DNA of 64,000 bases from Streptomyces peucetius (GTDB lineage Bacteria; Actinomycetota; Actinomycetes; Streptomycetales; Streptomycetaceae). Where the stretch lies: positions 1,798,001 through 1,862,000 of the forward strand of contig NZ_CP107567.1 in assembly GCF_025854275.1 (NCBI RefSeq), given 5' to 3'. Both the position numbers and the translations under genes were made by a program. The notes under the pieces are model-generated. The model saw nothing but the letters and a program-made list of their open reading frames with translations. It had not been told where the DNA came from and searched no databases. Shown one piece after another: positions 28,880 to 41,339 of this stretch (within the stretch, counting starts at the first letter, position 1; the number at the start of each line of letters is the position of its first letter).

Positions 28880-29904
28880 GGGCCGATCCTTCCATGCATC
28901 CGAAAAATACGGTCGTACGCGGCCGCCAACAGTTCCGGATCGTGCTTCGAAACGCTGTCGGGAGAGGCCACCGGAGCCAGCTCGACCGCGGCGCCCAGCC
29001 GCTGGGCGGCATCGGCGAGGGAGTCGCGGTCGGGCACTGCGGCCTCGTCGGCCAGCACCACGTCCAGGGTGAGTTTAGGCGCGTGTCGTCCCAAAACCTC
29101 CAAATGACGCTGCGGGGAGAAGCCTTCTGTTTCACCGGGCTGCGGCGCGAGGTTGAGCGAGAGCACCCGGCGCGCCTTGGTCTCGACCAGGGCTTCCAGC
29201 AGCTCGGGCACCAGCAGGTGCGGGATGACGGAGGAGAACCAGGAGCCGGGGCCGAGCACCACCCAGTCGGCATCCAGCACGGCCGCCACGGCCTCCGGGA
29301 CGGCCGGCGGGTCGTTCGGCACGAGGTGCACGGACTGGACCTCACCGGGGGTGAGCGCCACGGTCGCCTGACCGCGCACGGTGTCCACCTCGTTTGGGCG
29401 CGCCGGATCATGGCCCCGCACCAGCGCCTGCAGCTCGAGCGGGACGGCGGACATGGGCAGCACCCTGCCGTGCGCGCCGAGCAGCTTGCCGACCAGGTCC
29501 AGTGCCTGGACGTGGTCGCCGAACTGCTCCCACAGCGCCACGATCAGCAGATTGCCGACCGCGTGTTCGTGCAGGTCGCCCTTGGACTGGAAACGGTGCT
29601 GGATGACCCGGGCCCAGGTCTGGCCCCAGTCGTCGTCGCCGCACAGCGCCGCCAGGGCCTTGCGCAGGTCCCCGGGCGGCAGCACGCCGAGCTCCTCACG
29701 GAGCCGGCCGCTGGAACCGCCGTCGTCGGCGACCGTGACGACCGCGGTGAGGTCACCGGTGATGCGGCGCAGGGCCGCGAGCGACGCGGACAGGCCCATG
29801 CCGCCGCCGAGGGCGACGACCTTGGGCTGCGCGCCGCGCTTCCGTGACGACAGCGGGCGCGTGGACTTGCGCAGCCGCCGCAGGCGGAGGTTGCGTCCGG
29901 TCAC
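28870..29904 (-). CDS. yvcK: YvcK-type UDP-GlcNAc-binding regulator (CofD-like/GlmR family)
   Basis: A 344-aa protein of the YvcK/GlmR (CofD-like) family, which in Bacillus binds UDP-GlcNAc and coordinates central carbon flow with cell-wall synthesis. Conserved segments are [14 protein letters not shown] (about 29-42), [27 protein letters not shown] and [21 protein letters not shown] at 29904 overlaps the rapZ stop by 4 nt, and its end overlaps whiA by 10 nt. The tight coupling of YvcK, RapZ and WhiA is shared by Gram-positives. Confidence 0.95.
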   Translation of the reverse strand: MTGRNLRLRRLRKSTRPLSSRKRGAQPKVVALGGGMGLSASLAALRRITGDLTAVVTVADDGGSSGRLREELGVLPPGDLRKALAALCGDDDWGQTWARVIQHRFQSKGDLHEHAVGNLLIVALWEQFGDHVQALDLVGKLLGAHGRVLPMSAVPLELQALVRGHDPARPNEVDTVRGQATVALTPGEVQSVHLVPNDPPAVPEAVAAVLDADWVVLGPGSWFSSVIPHLLVPELLEALVETKARRVLSLNLAPQPGETEGFSPQRHLEVLGRHAPKLTLDVVLADEAAVPDRDSLADAAQRLGAAVELAPVASPDSVSKHDPELLAAAYDRIFRMHGRIGPWR

Positions 29905-30845
29905 TCGCGCCCCAGGTCCCGGTGGACGACGACAGTCTCGACACCGGCGGAGGACAGACGGGCGGCCAGCTTCTCGGAGGTGGCGACGGAGCGGTGCTTG
30001 CCGCCGGTGCAGCCCACCGCGACGGTCACGTACCGCTTGCCCTCGCGGCGGTAGCCGGCGGCGATCAGCTGGAGCAGTTCGGTGTAACGGTCGAGGAACT
30101 CCTTGGCGCCGGGCTGGTTGAAGACATAGTTCGCCACCTCGTCGTTGAGACCGGTGAAGGGGCGCAGCTCCGGCACCCAGTGCGGGTTCGGCAGGAAACG
30201 CATGTCGACGACGAGGTCGGCGTCGACGGGCAGGCCGTACTTGAAACCGAACGACATGACCGTCGCGCGCAGCTCCGGCTCCTCGTCGCCGGCGAACTGG
30301 GCGTCCATCTTGGCGCGCAGCTCGTGGACGTTGAGACCGGAGGTGTCGATCACCAGGTCGGCGTCACCGCGCAGCTCGCGCAGCAGGTCACGCTCGGCGG
30401 CGATGCCGTCGACGATCCGGCCGTCGCCCTGCAGCGGGTGCGGGCGGCGCACCGACTCGAACCGGCGCACCAGTGCGTCGTCCGACGACTCGAGGAAGAC
30501 GATCCGGCGGGTGACCTGCTTGGCGTCGAGGTCGGCCAGGGACTCGCGGAGGTTGTCGAAGAAGCGCCGGCCGCGCACGTCGACGACGACGGCGATGCGC
30601 GCGACGTTGCCCTGCGAGCGGGCGCCCAGCTCCACCATCGTGGGGATCAGTGCGGGCGGCAGGTTGTCGACGACGAACCAGCCGAGGTCCTCCAGACACT
30701 TGGCCGCCGTACTGCGGCCGGCGCCGGACATCCCGGAGATGATCACCAGCTCGGGGATGGCCGCGTCCGCCGCGGCCTCGCCGCCGGGCTCGGTGCCGTT
30801 GCCCGTACTCACGTCTGCTGCTCCGTCTCCGTCGTGCTCAGTCAT
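29901..30845 (-). CDS. rapZ: RNase adapter RapZ-family protein (YvcJ-like P-loop NTPase)
   Basis: A 314-aa P-loop protein. The Walker A is GMSGAGRS (38-45), with arginine where many relatives have lysine, followed by [12 protein letters not shown] and, in the C-terminal domain, the [11 protein letters not shown] phosphate-binding loop. In E. coli the homologue controls the sRNA GlmZ and amino-sugar synthesis; the actinobacterial role is not settled. The N-terminal 30 residues are a low-complexity extension. It overlaps uvrC and yvcK by 4 nt each. Confidence 0.94.
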   Translation of the reverse strand: MTEHDGDGAADVSTGNGTEPGGEAAADAAIPELVIISGMSGAGRSTAAKCLEDLGWFVVDNLPPALIPTMVELGARSQGNVARIAVVVDVRGRRFFDNLRESLADLDAKQVTRRIVFLESSDDALVRRFESVRRPHPLQGDGRIVDGIAAERDLLRELRGDADLVIDTSGLNVHELRAKMDAQFAGDEEPELRATVMSFGFKYGLPVDADLVVDMRFLPNPHWVPELRPFTGLNDEVANYVFNQPGAKEFLDRYTELLQLIAAGYRREGKRYVTVAVGCTGGKHRSVATSEKLAARLSSAGVETVVVHRDLGRE

Positions 30846-32827
30846 GCCGTGCTGCCCCCGTCGTTCTCTTCAATGATCTCTCCTGTGGCGGTGTTCACGG
30901 CAGGCGCGGGCGGCGCCGTCCGTGCCAGGGCCACGACCACGGACTCGGCCGTCTTGCGGCCCATGCCGGGAACCTCGCAGATCTGCTCGATTGTCGCCTG
31001 CCGCAGGCGCTTGACCGAGCCGAAATGCTTGATCAGTGCCTGCTTCCTGGTGTCGCCGAGCCCGGGAACCGCGTCCAGAGGGCTGGTCCTGATGCGCTTG
31101 GAACGCTTGGAACGCTGATAGCGGATGGCGAAGTCGTGGGCCGTGTCCCGTACCCGCTGGAGCAGATACAGGCCCTCGCTCGACCGCGGCAGGACCACGG
31201 GGTCGTCGTCGTGCGGCAGCCAGACCTCCTCGAGGCGCTTGGCGAGGCCGCAGACCGCGACGTCGTCGATGCCGAGCTCGTCCAGGGCGCGCTTGGCCGC
31301 CGCCACCTGCGGCTGTCCGCCGTCGACGACGACGAGCTGCGGCGGGTAGGCGAACTTCTTCGGCCGGCCTTCTTCGTCCTTGGCCTCGTGGCCGGGGTCG
31401 TCACCGCCGATCCACTCACCCGTACGGTCCTTCTCCGCGAGGTAGCGCTTGAAGCGGCGGGTGATCACCTCGTGCATGGAGCGGACGTCGTCCTGGCCCT
31501 CGAAGCCCTTGATCTGGAAGCGGCGGTACTCGCTCTTGCGGGCGAGCCCGTCCTCGAAGACGACCATGGACGCCACCACGTCCTCGCCCTGCAGGTGCGA
31601 GATGTCGAAGCACTCGATGCGCAGCGGTGCCGAGTCGAGCCCGAGGGCCTCCGCGATCTCCTCCAGGGCACGGGAGCGGGTGGTCAGATCGCTGGCGCGC
31701 TTGGTCTTGTGTAGCCCGAGGGCCTGGAGCGCGTTGCGCTCGACCGTCTCCATCAGGGCCTTCTTGTCGCCGCGCTGCGGGACGCGCAGGGAGACACCCG
31801 CCCCGCGGCGCCCGCTCAGCCACTGCGTGACCGCGTCGGTGTCCTCGGGCAGGGCGGGAACGAGGACCTCCTTCGGGACGGCGTCGCCGCTCTCCTCGCC
31901 GTACAGCTGCTGGAGGGCGTGCTCGACCAGGCCGGCCGTGTCGACGTTCTCCACCTTGTCGGTGACCCAGCCGCGCTGGCCGCGGACCCGGCCGCCGCGC
32001 ACGTGGAAGATCTGCACCGCCGCCTCCAGCTCGTCCTCGGCGAGCGCGATCAGGTCGGCGTCGGTGGCGTCGGCCAGCACCACCGCGTTCTTCTCGAGGG
32101 CGCGCTTGAGGGCCTCTATGTCGTCACGGAGGCGGGCCGCCTTCTCGTACTCCATCTCCTCGGCCGCGGCCATCATCTGCTTCTCGAGGCGGCGGATGTA
32201 CGTCCCGGTCCGGCCGGCCATGAAGTCGCAGAACTCCTCGGCCAGTTCGCGGTGCTCCTCGGGCGTGACCCGGCCCACGCAGGGCGCGGAGCACTTGCCG
32301 ATGTAGCCCAGCAGACAGGGGCGGCCCTTCTGCACGTGGTTGCGGAAGACGCCCGCGGAGCAGGTACGCACCGGGAAGACGCGCAGCATGAGGTCGACGG
32401 TCTCGCGGATCGCCCAGGCGTGCCCGTACGGACCGAAGTAGCGGACGCCCTTCTTCTTGGCGCCGCGCATCACCTGGACCCTCGGGAAGTCCTCGTTCAG
32501 CGTCACCGCCAGATAGGGGTAGCTCTTGTCGTCGCGGTACTTGACGTTGAACCGGGGGTCGTACTCCTTAATCCAGGAGTACTCCAGCTGGAGCGCCTCC
32601 ACCTCGGTCGAGACGACCGTCCACTCGACGGAGGCCGCGGTGGTGACCATGGTCCGGGTGCGCGGGTGGAGATTCGCCAGGTCCTGGAAGTAGCTCCCGA
32701 GGCGCGAACGCAGGCTCTTGGCCTTGCCGACGTAGATCACCCGGCGGTGTTCGTCGCGGAACCGGTAGACCCCCGGCGAGTCGGGGATCTGTCCCGGCTT
32801 GGGGCGGTAGCTGGAGGGGTCGGCCAT
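30842..32827 (-). CDS. uvrC: Excinuclease ABC subunit C
   Basis: A 661-aa nuclease that makes the 3' and 5' incisions in nucleotide-excision repair. Domains in order: an N-terminal GIY-YIG nuclease ([20 protein letters not shown]), a Cys-containing segment ([28 protein letters not shown]), the UvrB-binding UVR motif near 215-250 ([18 protein letters not shown]), an RNase-H-like nuclease ([20 protein letters not shown]) and a C-terminal double HhH ([31 protein letters not shown]). ATG at 32827 is chosen because TAGGGT lies 7 nt upstream (leaderless). It leads the operon with rapZ, yvcK and whiA, placing a DNA-repair gene upstream of a developmental regulator. Confidence 0.97.
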   Translation of the reverse strand: MADPSSYRPKPGQIPDSPGVYRFRDEHRRVIYVGKAKSLRSRLGSYFQDLANLHPRTRTMVTTAASVEWTVVSTEVEALQLEYSWIKEYDPRFNVKYRDDKSYPYLAVTLNEDFPRVQVMRGAKKKGVRYFGPYGHAWAIRETVDLMLRVFPVRTCSAGVFRNHVQKGRPCLLGYIGKCSAPCVGRVTPEEHRELAEEFCDFMAGRTGTYIRRLEKQMMAAAEEMEYEKAARLRDDIEALKRALEKNAVVLADATDADLIALAEDELEAAVQIFHVRGGRVRGQRGWVTDKVENVDTAGLVEHALQQLYGEESGDAVPKEVLVPALPEDTDAVTQWLSGRRGAGVSLRVPQRGDKKALMETVERNALQALGLHKTKRASDLTTRSRALEEIAEALGLDSAPLRIECFDISHLQGEDVVASMVVFEDGLARKSEYRRFQIKGFEGQDDVRSMHEVITRRFKRYLAEKDRTGEWIGGDDPGHEAKDEEGRPKKFAYPPQLVVVDGGQPQVAAAKRALDELGIDDVAVCGLAKRLEEVWLPHDDDPVVLPRSSEGLYLLQRVRDTAHDFAIRYQRSKRSKRIRTSPLDAVPGLGDTRKQALIKHFGSVKRLRQATIEQICEVPGMGRKTAESVVVALARTAPPAPAVNTATGEIIEENDGGSTA

Positions 32828-32834
32828 GCCGTCC

Positions 32835-32840
32835 ACCCTA
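32835..32840 (-). promoter_or_regulatory. -10 element, leaderless start of the uvrC operon
   Basis: TAGGGT on the minus strand is followed by 7 nt and the uvrC ATG. No Shine-Dalgarno sequence and no clear -35 hexamer were seen. Confidence 0.55.
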
Positions 32841-33095
32841 CTGGCGGGCAGTGACAGCACGGACAGTCCCCGCCAGGTACATGACCACTCCCGGCCGTGT
32901 TCCGGGCGGATGCGGGACACGGATGGGTACCGAGCCTTGTCCGGGCAAGATCAACCCGCTTCAATGCGGGGAACCCCACCCCGCTTCGCCGCGGCGGACA
33001 CGGTGCTGCGCACGGCCACCGGACACACCCCTTCCGACCGGCCCGGCGCCCCTCGTTCCCTTGCTCCCTCGTTCCCTCGTTCCCCGGAGGAATCC

Positions 33096-34019
33096 ATGCG
33101 CCACGCCGAGGCCGATCTGGCGCAGGTGCTGAACACCGGCCCCTTCCATCTGGCGCTGCGTGCCGCCCTCGCCGTACGCGGGCTCCCGCTGCAGCGCGTC
33201 CAGCACCATCTCGCCCATCGCGGGATCAAGGTGGGCGTCACCAGCCTCAGTTACTGGCAGCAGGGCGCCCGGCGCCCGCAGCGCCCCGAGTCGCTGCGGG
33301 CGGTCCGGGCCCTGGAAGAGGTGCTCTGCCTGCCGGGGAACTCGCTGGTCCGCCTGCTCGGTACGGGCGAGGGGGAGGCCTGCCGTGCCGAGACCCGGCC
33401 CCCCGGCAGAAGCGCGGACCGGTCCGGGGCGGTGGAACGGCTCGTGGCCGGCCTCGGCCCGCCCGCGGACAGCGGGCTGCACACGGTCGGACACCACGAA
33501 CGGGTCCGCATCGGGGCTCGGGGGCAGCTGCTCGGACGGGACTCGCAGCAGGTCGTACGCGCCCACCGCGACGGCGTCGACCGCTACCTCGCCGTCCACC
33601 ACGGCGACCCGGGCTGCGACCCCGCGTCCGTGGAGGTGAGCGCCTTCGAGAACTGCCGCGCCGGGCGGGTGCGGCGGGACCGGGCGAGCGGCGTCGTGGC
33701 CGTCGAACTGCTCTTCGACACCCGGCTGCGGCCCGGCGAGACGTACGTCTTCGGCTACGGCTTCGAGGACGGAACCGGCGGCCGGAGCACGGAGTACATA
33801 CGCGCCTTCGGCTCCGCGGGCGGCCAGTACATGGTGCAGGTGCGCTTCGAGGAGGGCGCGCCGCTGCCCGTGCGCTGCCGGCGCCTCTCCTGGGGGGCGA
33901 CGGGAACGCAGCGTGGTCCCCACACGGAACTCGCCCTCAGCGGGCGGCACCGCACAGTGCACCTCGTCGAGCAAGGGGTGCGGCCGGGGACCCTGGGGAT
34001 CGGCTGGGACTGGGAGTGA
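33096..34019 (+). CDS. Hypothetical protein with N-terminal HTH-like region
   Basis: A 307-aa protein that I recognise only as a conserved Streptomyces protein at this locus. Residues 20-90 look like an XRE-type helix-turn-helix (LPLQRVQHHLAHRGIKVGVT, with LRAVRALEEVLCLPGNSLV), suggesting DNA binding. The remainder is beta-rich (TYVFGYGFEDGTGG; GGQYMVQVRFEEG) and ends LGIGWDWE. ATG at 33096 has a perfect GGAGG 5 nt upstream, which decides the start. The 268-bp region upstream is divergent from uvrC and contains short TCCCTCGT direct repeats. It is convergent with the Rieske gene. Confidence 0.82.
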   Translation: MRHAEADLAQVLNTGPFHLALRAALAVRGLPLQRVQHHLAHRGIKVGVTSLSYWQQGARRPQRPESLRAVRALEEVLCLPGNSLVRLLGTGEGEACRAETRPPGRSADRSGAVERLVAGLGPPADSGLHTVGHHERVRIGARGQLLGRDSQQVVRAHRDGVDRYLAVHHGDPGCDPASVEVSAFENCRAGRVRRDRASGVVAVELLFDTRLRPGETYVFGYGFEDGTGGRSTEYIRAFGSAGGQYMVQVRFEEGAPLPVRCRRLSWGATGTQRGPHTELALSGRHRTVHLVEQGVRPGTLGIGWDWE

Positions 34020-34043
34020 CGCTCTGCGGGCGCGGCCGCCCGT

Positions 34044-34466
34044 CTATGCCTCCGGGCCCGCCACGAGCCGGCCGCCCTCCGCCTTGACCGGCACCTCCGG
34101 CAGCGGCACCGTGGCAGGGCCCTGCAGGGCCCTGCCGGTCGTCACGTCGAAGCGGCTGCCGTGACAGGGGCAGTTGCCCTCCGTGCCCTCCACCTTGTCG
34201 AGGACGCAGCCGGCGTGGGTGCACTGGGCGCTGAACGCCTTGTACTCGCCCTTGGCCGGGCAGTGCACGACAAGGCGCTCCTCGCGGTAGAGCCTGGCCC
34301 CGCCGACGGGCACGGCGTCCGCGGCGCCGAGATCGACCGGTGCCGTGGGGGTGGGGACCTCCGCGTGGCCGAGCTTGGACTCGGTGGAACATCCGGCGAC
34401 CCCCAGCCCGGCGGCCCCGGCGAGGGCCGCGCCCTTCAGGACGGTGCGGCGGGCGGTCGGGGCCAT
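34044..34466 (-). CDS. Rieske [2Fe-2S] Tat lipoprotein
   Basis: A 140-aa exported Rieske protein. The twin-arginine motif RRTVLKG and hydrophobic stretch lead to a lipobox (GVAGC, C26), so it is predicted to be a Tat-exported lipoprotein. The cluster ligands are C82 and H84 (CTHAGC) and C99 and H102 (CPCHGS), with C87 and C101 placed for the usual disulphide. It is short and lacks the membrane helices of QcrA, so it is not the bc1-complex subunit; the redox partner is unknown. ATG at 34466 has GGAG 6 nt upstream. Confidence 0.93.
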   Translation of the reverse strand: MAPTARRTVLKGAALAGAAGLGVAGCSTESKLGHAEVPTPTAPVDLGAADAVPVGGARLYREERLVVHCPAKGEYKAFSAQCTHAGCVLDKVEGTEGNCPCHGSRFDVTTGRALQGPATVPLPEVPVKAEGGRLVAGPEA

Positions 34467-34576
34467 CGGAACTCCATGGTTCGGTTCGTGGGGGTACGGG
34501 ACGCGGGTCGAGTCCTGCCGGACCCGACGATACCGGCGGAGATCACCCGGCCGGCGGCCGGGTACGGGGGTGCCGG

Positions 34577-34689
34577 GCCGGGCCGCTGCGCGGCATTTCC
34601 AGCCTCGCCGGCGTGTGAGGCGCGGGGTCCGGGGGCGGAGCCGCCGGTTCGGGAAGGGGGCAGGGTGGGGAACAGGCCCGCCGCAGGCG
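34577..34689. repeat. GC-rich intergenic repeat, copy C
   Basis: The 254-bp gap between uvrA and the Rieske gene contains a shorter member of the repeat family. It starts with GGCCGCTGCGCGG, carries the GGGGCGGAG-like and GGTTCGGGAAGGGGG arm, and ends with CCGCCGCAGGCG, 31 nt from the uvrA stop. The upstream complementary arm present in copies A and B is missing. Confidence 0.65.
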
Positions 34690-34720
34690 CACCCGCACCC
34701 CGCCCCGGCCGAACCGGACG

Positions 34721-37696
<2,976 letters not shown>

Positions 37697-37733
37697 GCCG
37701 GTCCGCACCTTTCTGCGTAGAAGCGGAGGCACA

Positions 37734-37819
37734 GCCCCCGTCCCGGACTGGGACTCAGTCTTCGGGGGCGGCCAGAAGATTGATGCCTGACTTTCAAGGA
37801 TGCCTCCACCGAGCGTATA
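37734..37819 (-). promoter_or_regulatory. uvrA promoter and leader hairpin (candidate)
   Basis: On the minus strand an extended -10 (TGC-TATACG, 37814-37819) would start a transcript near 37807. The leader contains a hairpin with GCCCCCG and CGGGGGC arms (37734-37769), about 40 nt before the uvrA GTG. A CGAAT-N4-GTGCT just upstream is a weak match (7 of 10) to an SOS box and is not convincing. Confidence 0.35.
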
Positions 37820-37879
37820 GCACGCGCATTCGATTTACGGACGCGTGCCGATACCTTCACCCGATCGAGTGGGCGGAGC

Positions 37880-37885
37880 TAGGGT
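37880..37885 (+). promoter_or_regulatory. -10 element, leaderless start of the MDMPI-type gene
   Basis: TAGGGT is followed by 7 nt and the ATG at 37893, with no ribosome-binding site. Confidence 0.55.
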
Positions 37886-37892
37886 CGACCTC

Positions 37893-38576
37893 ATGATCGA
37901 TCCTGTGAGCGACCTTCGCTCTGTACACGAAGCGACGGACCGGCTCCTCACCGCAGCCGCCGGACTGGGCAACGCCGCGGTCGCCGAGCCGTCACGACTG
38001 CCGGGCTGGACCCGCGGCCATGTGCTCGCCCACATCTCCCGTAACGCCGACGCGCTCGTAAATGTTCTCGAGGGCCGACCGATGTATGTCACAGGCGAGG
38101 CCCGCGACGCGGACATCGAGCGCGACGCGCCCCGGGCGCTCTCCGAGCAGCTCGACGACCTGCGCGCCTCGGCGGCACGCTTCCAGGACGCGGGCGGCGC
38201 CCAGGGCGACTGGGAGCGCACCGTCGAGCTGCGCAACGGTGTGACCGACCGCGCGGCACGGGTCCCGTTCCGCCGCCTCGTCGAGGTCGAGCTCCACCAT
38301 GTCGACCTCGGCACGGGCTACGAGCTGGAGGACCTGCCCAAGGAGTTCACGCAGCGGGAGACCGCCTTCCTGGCGGAGCGCTGGAGCGGCCGCGCGGACG
38401 TGCCCCCGACCCGTGTCCTCACCGGCGACGGCGAGTGGCGGACCGGCGGCACCGACGGTGCTCCCGTCACCGTCTCCGGCTCCCCGGCGGATGTGCTGGG
38501 CTGGCTCTCGGGCCGCCGCGACGGTACGGGCCTGGAGTGCGCCGGGGGCCCGCTGCCCGTACTGCCGGCGCTGTAG
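37893..38576 (+). CDS. Maleylpyruvate isomerase (MDMPI/DinB-fold) family protein
   Basis: A 227-aa protein of the mycothiol-dependent maleylpyruvate isomerase/DinB superfamily. The four-helix DinB-like domain (1-160) shows SRLPGWTRGHVLAHISRNAD and the metal-site region VEVELHHVDLGTGY, which supply histidines for a divalent metal. The C-terminal part (160-227) matches the MDMPI C-terminal domain, ending in VTVSGSPADVLGWLSGR. Members act with mycothiol, the actinobacterial low-molecular-weight thiol. The actual substrate is unknown. ATG at 37893 follows TAGGGT-N7. An MBL hydrolase follows 20 nt downstream. Confidence 0.9.
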   Translation: MIDPVSDLRSVHEATDRLLTAAAGLGNAAVAEPSRLPGWTRGHVLAHISRNADALVNVLEGRPMYVTGEARDADIERDAPRALSEQLDDLRASAARFQDAGGAQGDWERTVELRNGVTDRAARVPFRRLVEVELHHVDLGTGYELEDLPKEFTQRETAFLAERWSGRADVPPTRVLTGDGEWRTGGTDGAPVTVSGSPADVLGWLSGRRDGTGLECAGGPLPVLPAL

Positions 38577-38583
38577 GCGGCTA

Positions 38584-38589
38584 TAGGCT
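38584..38589 (+). promoter_or_regulatory. -10 element, leaderless start of the MBL hydrolase
   Basis: TAGGCT (within TATAGGCT) lies 7 nt before the ATG at 38597, so the MBL gene probably has its own leaderless promoter despite its closeness to the upstream gene. Confidence 0.55.
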
Positions 38590-38596
38590 GAGACGC

Positions 38597-39253
38597 ATGA
38601 CATACAGCGGAGCTGTGAAGGTCGGTGGCCCGGCGGACGTGCACGAGCTCGCCGACCTGATGATCTCCAAGGTCGCGGTCGGACCGATGGACAACAACGC
38701 CTATCTGCTGCGCTGCCGGGCTACCGGTGAGCAGCTGTTGATCGACGCGGCGGCCGATCCGGACACGCTGCTGCAGCTGATCGGTGACGATTCCATCGCC
38801 GCCGTCGTCACGACCCACCGGCACGGCGACCACTGGCAGGCGCTGGAGGACGTGGTCAGGACGACCGGCGCCCGTACCTACGCCGGCCGTCATGACGCGG
38901 AAGGCATCCCCGTCCCGACCGACGTGCCCGTCGAGGACGGGGACACGATCCGGGTCGGACGGGTGGAGCTGACCGCCCGTCATCTGGTCGGCCACACCCC
39001 CGGGTCCATCGTGCTGGTCTACGACGACCCCCACGGGCATCCGCACGTGTTCACCGGCGACTGCCTGTTCCCCGGCGGCGTGGGCAATACGCACAAGGAC
39101 CCGCAGGCGTTCACGAGCCTGCTCGACGGTGTGGAGGAGAAGCTCTTCGCCGTGCTTCCCGACGAGACCTGGGTCTACCCGGGGCACGGCAAGGACACGA
39201 CCCTGGGCGAGGAGCGTCCCCACCTGGCGGAGTGGCGCGAGCGGGGCTGGTAG
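38597..39253 (+). CDS. Metallo-beta-lactamase-fold hydrolase (glyoxalase II-like)
   Basis: A 218-aa soluble enzyme with a complete MBL metal-binding motif HxHxDH (H74, H76, D78, H79 in THRHGDHWQA). Further ligands lie in LVGHTPGSIV, TGDCLFPGG and YPGHGKDTT. The overall layout resembles glyoxalase II and related thioester hydrolases. Its position beside a mycothiol-dependent-family gene suggests a thiol-conjugate substrate, which is inference only. ATG at 38597 follows TAGGCT-N7. Confidence 0.92.
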   Translation: MTYSGAVKVGGPADVHELADLMISKVAVGPMDNNAYLLRCRATGEQLLIDAAADPDTLLQLIGDDSIAAVVTTHRHGDHWQALEDVVRTTGARTYAGRHDAEGIPVPTDVPVEDGDTIRVGRVELTARHLVGHTPGSIVLVYDDPHGHPHVFTGDCLFPGGVGNTHKDPQAFTSLLDGVEEKLFAVLPDETWVYPGHGKDTTLGEERPHLAEWRERGW

Positions 39254-39268
39254 GTCCCGTCGCGGCCG

Positions 39269-39979
39269 TCAGGCCGGCACGGGCCTGAAGCCGTGCTCGC
39301 CGCGCGCCGGAAACGGACCGAGACCCAGCAGGCCCGTGACCATCCCGGTGGTCAGCGTGTGCCAGTCGGCGGCGCCGCGCAGCATCGCGTGGTCGCCGCC
39401 GGGCATCGACAGCGCGTGGACCTCGGCGCCCGCGGCGCGGGCCCGGTCGGCGAAGGCCCAGGTCTCCCTGGGGTCGGTGACCCGGTCTCGCTCGCCGTGC
39501 AGCAGCACGAGCCGCTTGCCGGTCAGATGGTCCACGGGCTCACCCCCGGGACACCACGGGGCGAGCCCGACGACCGCGGACACCAGTGGGTGACCGGCGG
39601 CGTGCAGGGCGGCGCGGCCGCCCATCGAGTGGCCCACCAGGACGGTGGGCACGGGCCCGGTGACCGCCGCGAGTTCGTCGAGCGCTCGCAGCGCGTCGCG
39701 TCCCGCGTCGGCGCGCGAGCCGTTCCACCCCCGGAACGCGTACCGGACCCGGCCGAGCGCGATGCCGTGCCCCGTCGTGGCGCGTGCGACGGACCGGACG
39801 AAGGGCCTCATCCGCACGCCGGGCAGGTTCAGCGCCGACGGCGGCTCGAGCGCGTCGGCGCGGCCGCCGTGGAGCAGCAGGACGGCGGCCTCCGACGGCG
39901 TCACGAACCGGTCGAGGCGCAGTGCCGGCCCGGCCGGGGTTCCGGTGTCCTTCGCGCCTCTGCGGATGAGCACGGCCAT
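39269..39979 (-). CDS. Alpha/beta hydrolase (dienelactone hydrolase-like)
   Basis: A 236-aa alpha/beta-fold hydrolase. The oxyanion segment LLLHGG (35-40), the nucleophile elbow GHSMGG (S118), the acid near HGERDRVTDP and the catalytic His in MPGGDHAML complete the triad. No signal peptide is seen, so it is cytoplasmic. Substrate is unknown. ATG at 39979 has GAGGACTG directly upstream. It is convergent with the MBL gene, 15 bp apart. Confidence 0.9.
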   Translation of the reverse strand: MAVLIRRGAKDTGTPAGPALRLDRFVTPSEAAVLLLHGGRADALEPPSALNLPGVRMRPFVRSVARATTGHGIALGRVRYAFRGWNGSRADAGRDALRALDELAAVTGPVPTVLVGHSMGGRAALHAAGHPLVSAVVGLAPWCPGGEPVDHLTGKRLVLLHGERDRVTDPRETWAFADRARAAGAEVHALSMPGGDHAMLRGAADWHTLTTGMVTGLLGLGPFPARGEHGFRPVPA

Positions 39980-40110
39980 CAGTCCTCGGTGTGCCGGTTG
40001 CAGGTGTCGGGCGCTCTGCTTGCTTCATGTCTCGCGGTGCGGGTGCACAGGGGCCGGTGCCGCTTGCCCCGGCGTCACGGTATTCGACACCGCGGCCGCC
40101 GCGCATCGCT

Positions 40111-40222
40111 GCCGGCCGGGGCAGGGAGACGCACCCGGGTCGGTGCCGGCCGGGACACGGAGAACGGCACTCGGATCGGTGTCGGCCGGGGCAGGCCCGC
40201 CCCGCGCACCGAGAACGCACCG
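40111..40222. repeat. Three imperfect ~36-bp direct repeats
   Basis: The 326-bp gap between the hydrolase and terC holds three related units beginning GCCGGCCGGG (40111), GCCGGCCGGGACA (40145) and GTCGGCCGGGGCA (40181). The first two end in TCGGT. The array lies just beyond the terC terminator. No coding potential was recognised in this gap. Confidence 0.6.
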
Positions 40223-40258
40223 GCGGGTGCGGACGGTCCTGCCGTCCGCACCCGCCGG
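40220..40258 (-). terminator. terC terminator
   Basis: A perfect 17-bp stem (CCGGCGGGTGCGGACGG and its complement) with a 5-nt loop begins 47 nt after the terC stop. It is the strongest hairpin in the gap. Confidence 0.8.
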
Positions 40259-40305
40259 GGGCTCTGTGCGTCGTCGGGGCCCGGGGGCCACGAGCCGCTC
40301 GGCCG

Positions 40306-41295
40306 TCAGGCCTCGACGCTCTCCTTCTTCGCGTCGTTGGCCGCTTCCCGCTCCGCCTGCTTCTTGGAGGCGATCAGGCTGGTGACGGTCGTGACGACGA
40401 GGACACCGCAGATCACGGCCAGCGAGACCGGGATGGAGATCTCCGGGACGTGCACCCCGCTCTCGTGCAGGGCGTGCAGCACCAGCTTCACCCCGATGAA
40501 GCCCAGGATCACCGACAGGCCGTAACTGAGGTGGACCAGCTTCTTCAGCAGCCCGCCGATGAGGAAGTACAGCTGTCGCAGGCCCATCAGCGCGAAGGCG
40601 TTGGCGGTGAAGACGATGTACGGGTCCTGGGTGAGGCCGAAGATCGCGGGGATGGAGTCCAGCGCGAAGAGCACATCGGTGGTGCCGATGGCGAGCATGA
40701 CGACCATGAGCGGTGTCAGGACGCGCTTGCCGTTGTTACGGATGAAGAGCTTCGTGCCGTGGTACTTGTCGGCGACGCCGAAGCGGCGCTCGACCGACTT
40801 GAGGAGCCTGTTCTCCTCGAACTCCTCCTCCTCTTCGTCGGAGCGCGCCTCCTGGATGAGCTTCCAGGCGGTGTAGATCAGGAACGCGCCGAAGATGTAG
40901 AAGACCCAGGAGAAGCTTGCGATGATGGCCGCACCGGCCGCGATGAAGATGGCCCGCAGCACCAGCGCTATCAGCACACCGATGAGCAGCACCCGCTGCT
41001 GGAGGTGTGAGGGCACGGCGAACTTCGCCATGATCAGGACGAAGACGAAGAGGTTGTCGACGCTCAGCGACTTCTCCGTGATGAAGCCCGCGAAGAACTC
41101 GCCCGACGCCTGGCTCTCGCCGGCGAACAGCAGGCCGAAGCCGAAGAGTGCCGCCAGGACGATCCAGACCACGGTCCAGATGCCGGCTTCCTTGATCGAT
41201 ACGTCGTGGGGCTTGCGCCCGATGAAGAAGTCGACCGCGATGAGGGCGCTGAGACCGAGAATGGTCAGCACCCAGATGGTCATTGAAACGTCCAC
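40306..41295 (-). CDS. terC: TerC-family integral membrane protein (probable metal exporter)
   Basis: A 329-aa TerC/Alx/YkoY-family protein with about eight or nine transmembrane helices. Conserved acidic membrane residues appear in FITEKSLSVDNLFVFVLIMAKF (broken: FITEKSLSVDNLF) and TTDVLFALDSIPAIFG. A cytoplasmic acidic loop contains EARSDEEEEEFEEN. Homologues in B. subtilis (YkoY) and E. coli (Alx) export manganese and are controlled by the yybP-ykoY riboswitch. Such a structure is present directly upstream here. GTG at 41295 is chosen because GGAGG lies 4 nt upstream; an ATG four codons later is too far from it. TerD-family genes lie next door. Confidence 0.94.
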   Translation of the reverse strand: MDVSMTIWVLTILGLSALIAVDFFIGRKPHDVSIKEAGIWTVVWIVLAALFGFGLLFAGESQASGEFFAGFITEKSLSVDNLFVFVLIMAKFAVPSHLQQRVLLIGVLIALVLRAIFIAAGAAIIASFSWVFYIFGAFLIYTAWKLIQEARSDEEEEEFEENRLLKSVERRFGVADKYHGTKLFIRNNGKRVLTPLMVVMLAIGTTDVLFALDSIPAIFGLTQDPYIVFTANAFALMGLRQLYFLIGGLLKKLVHLSYGLSVILGFIGVKLVLHALHESGVHVPEISIPVSLAVICGVLVVTTVTSLIASKKQAEREAANDAKKESVEA

Positions 41296-41339
41296 TGCGC
41301 CTCCGGCGTCGTACGGCTACTGATCAGCGTCGTCGCTGC

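Noticed and set aside
37795..37830. SOS (LexA) box before uvrA
   Set aside because: Only 7 of 10 consensus positions match and one half-site is poor; kept only as a remark.
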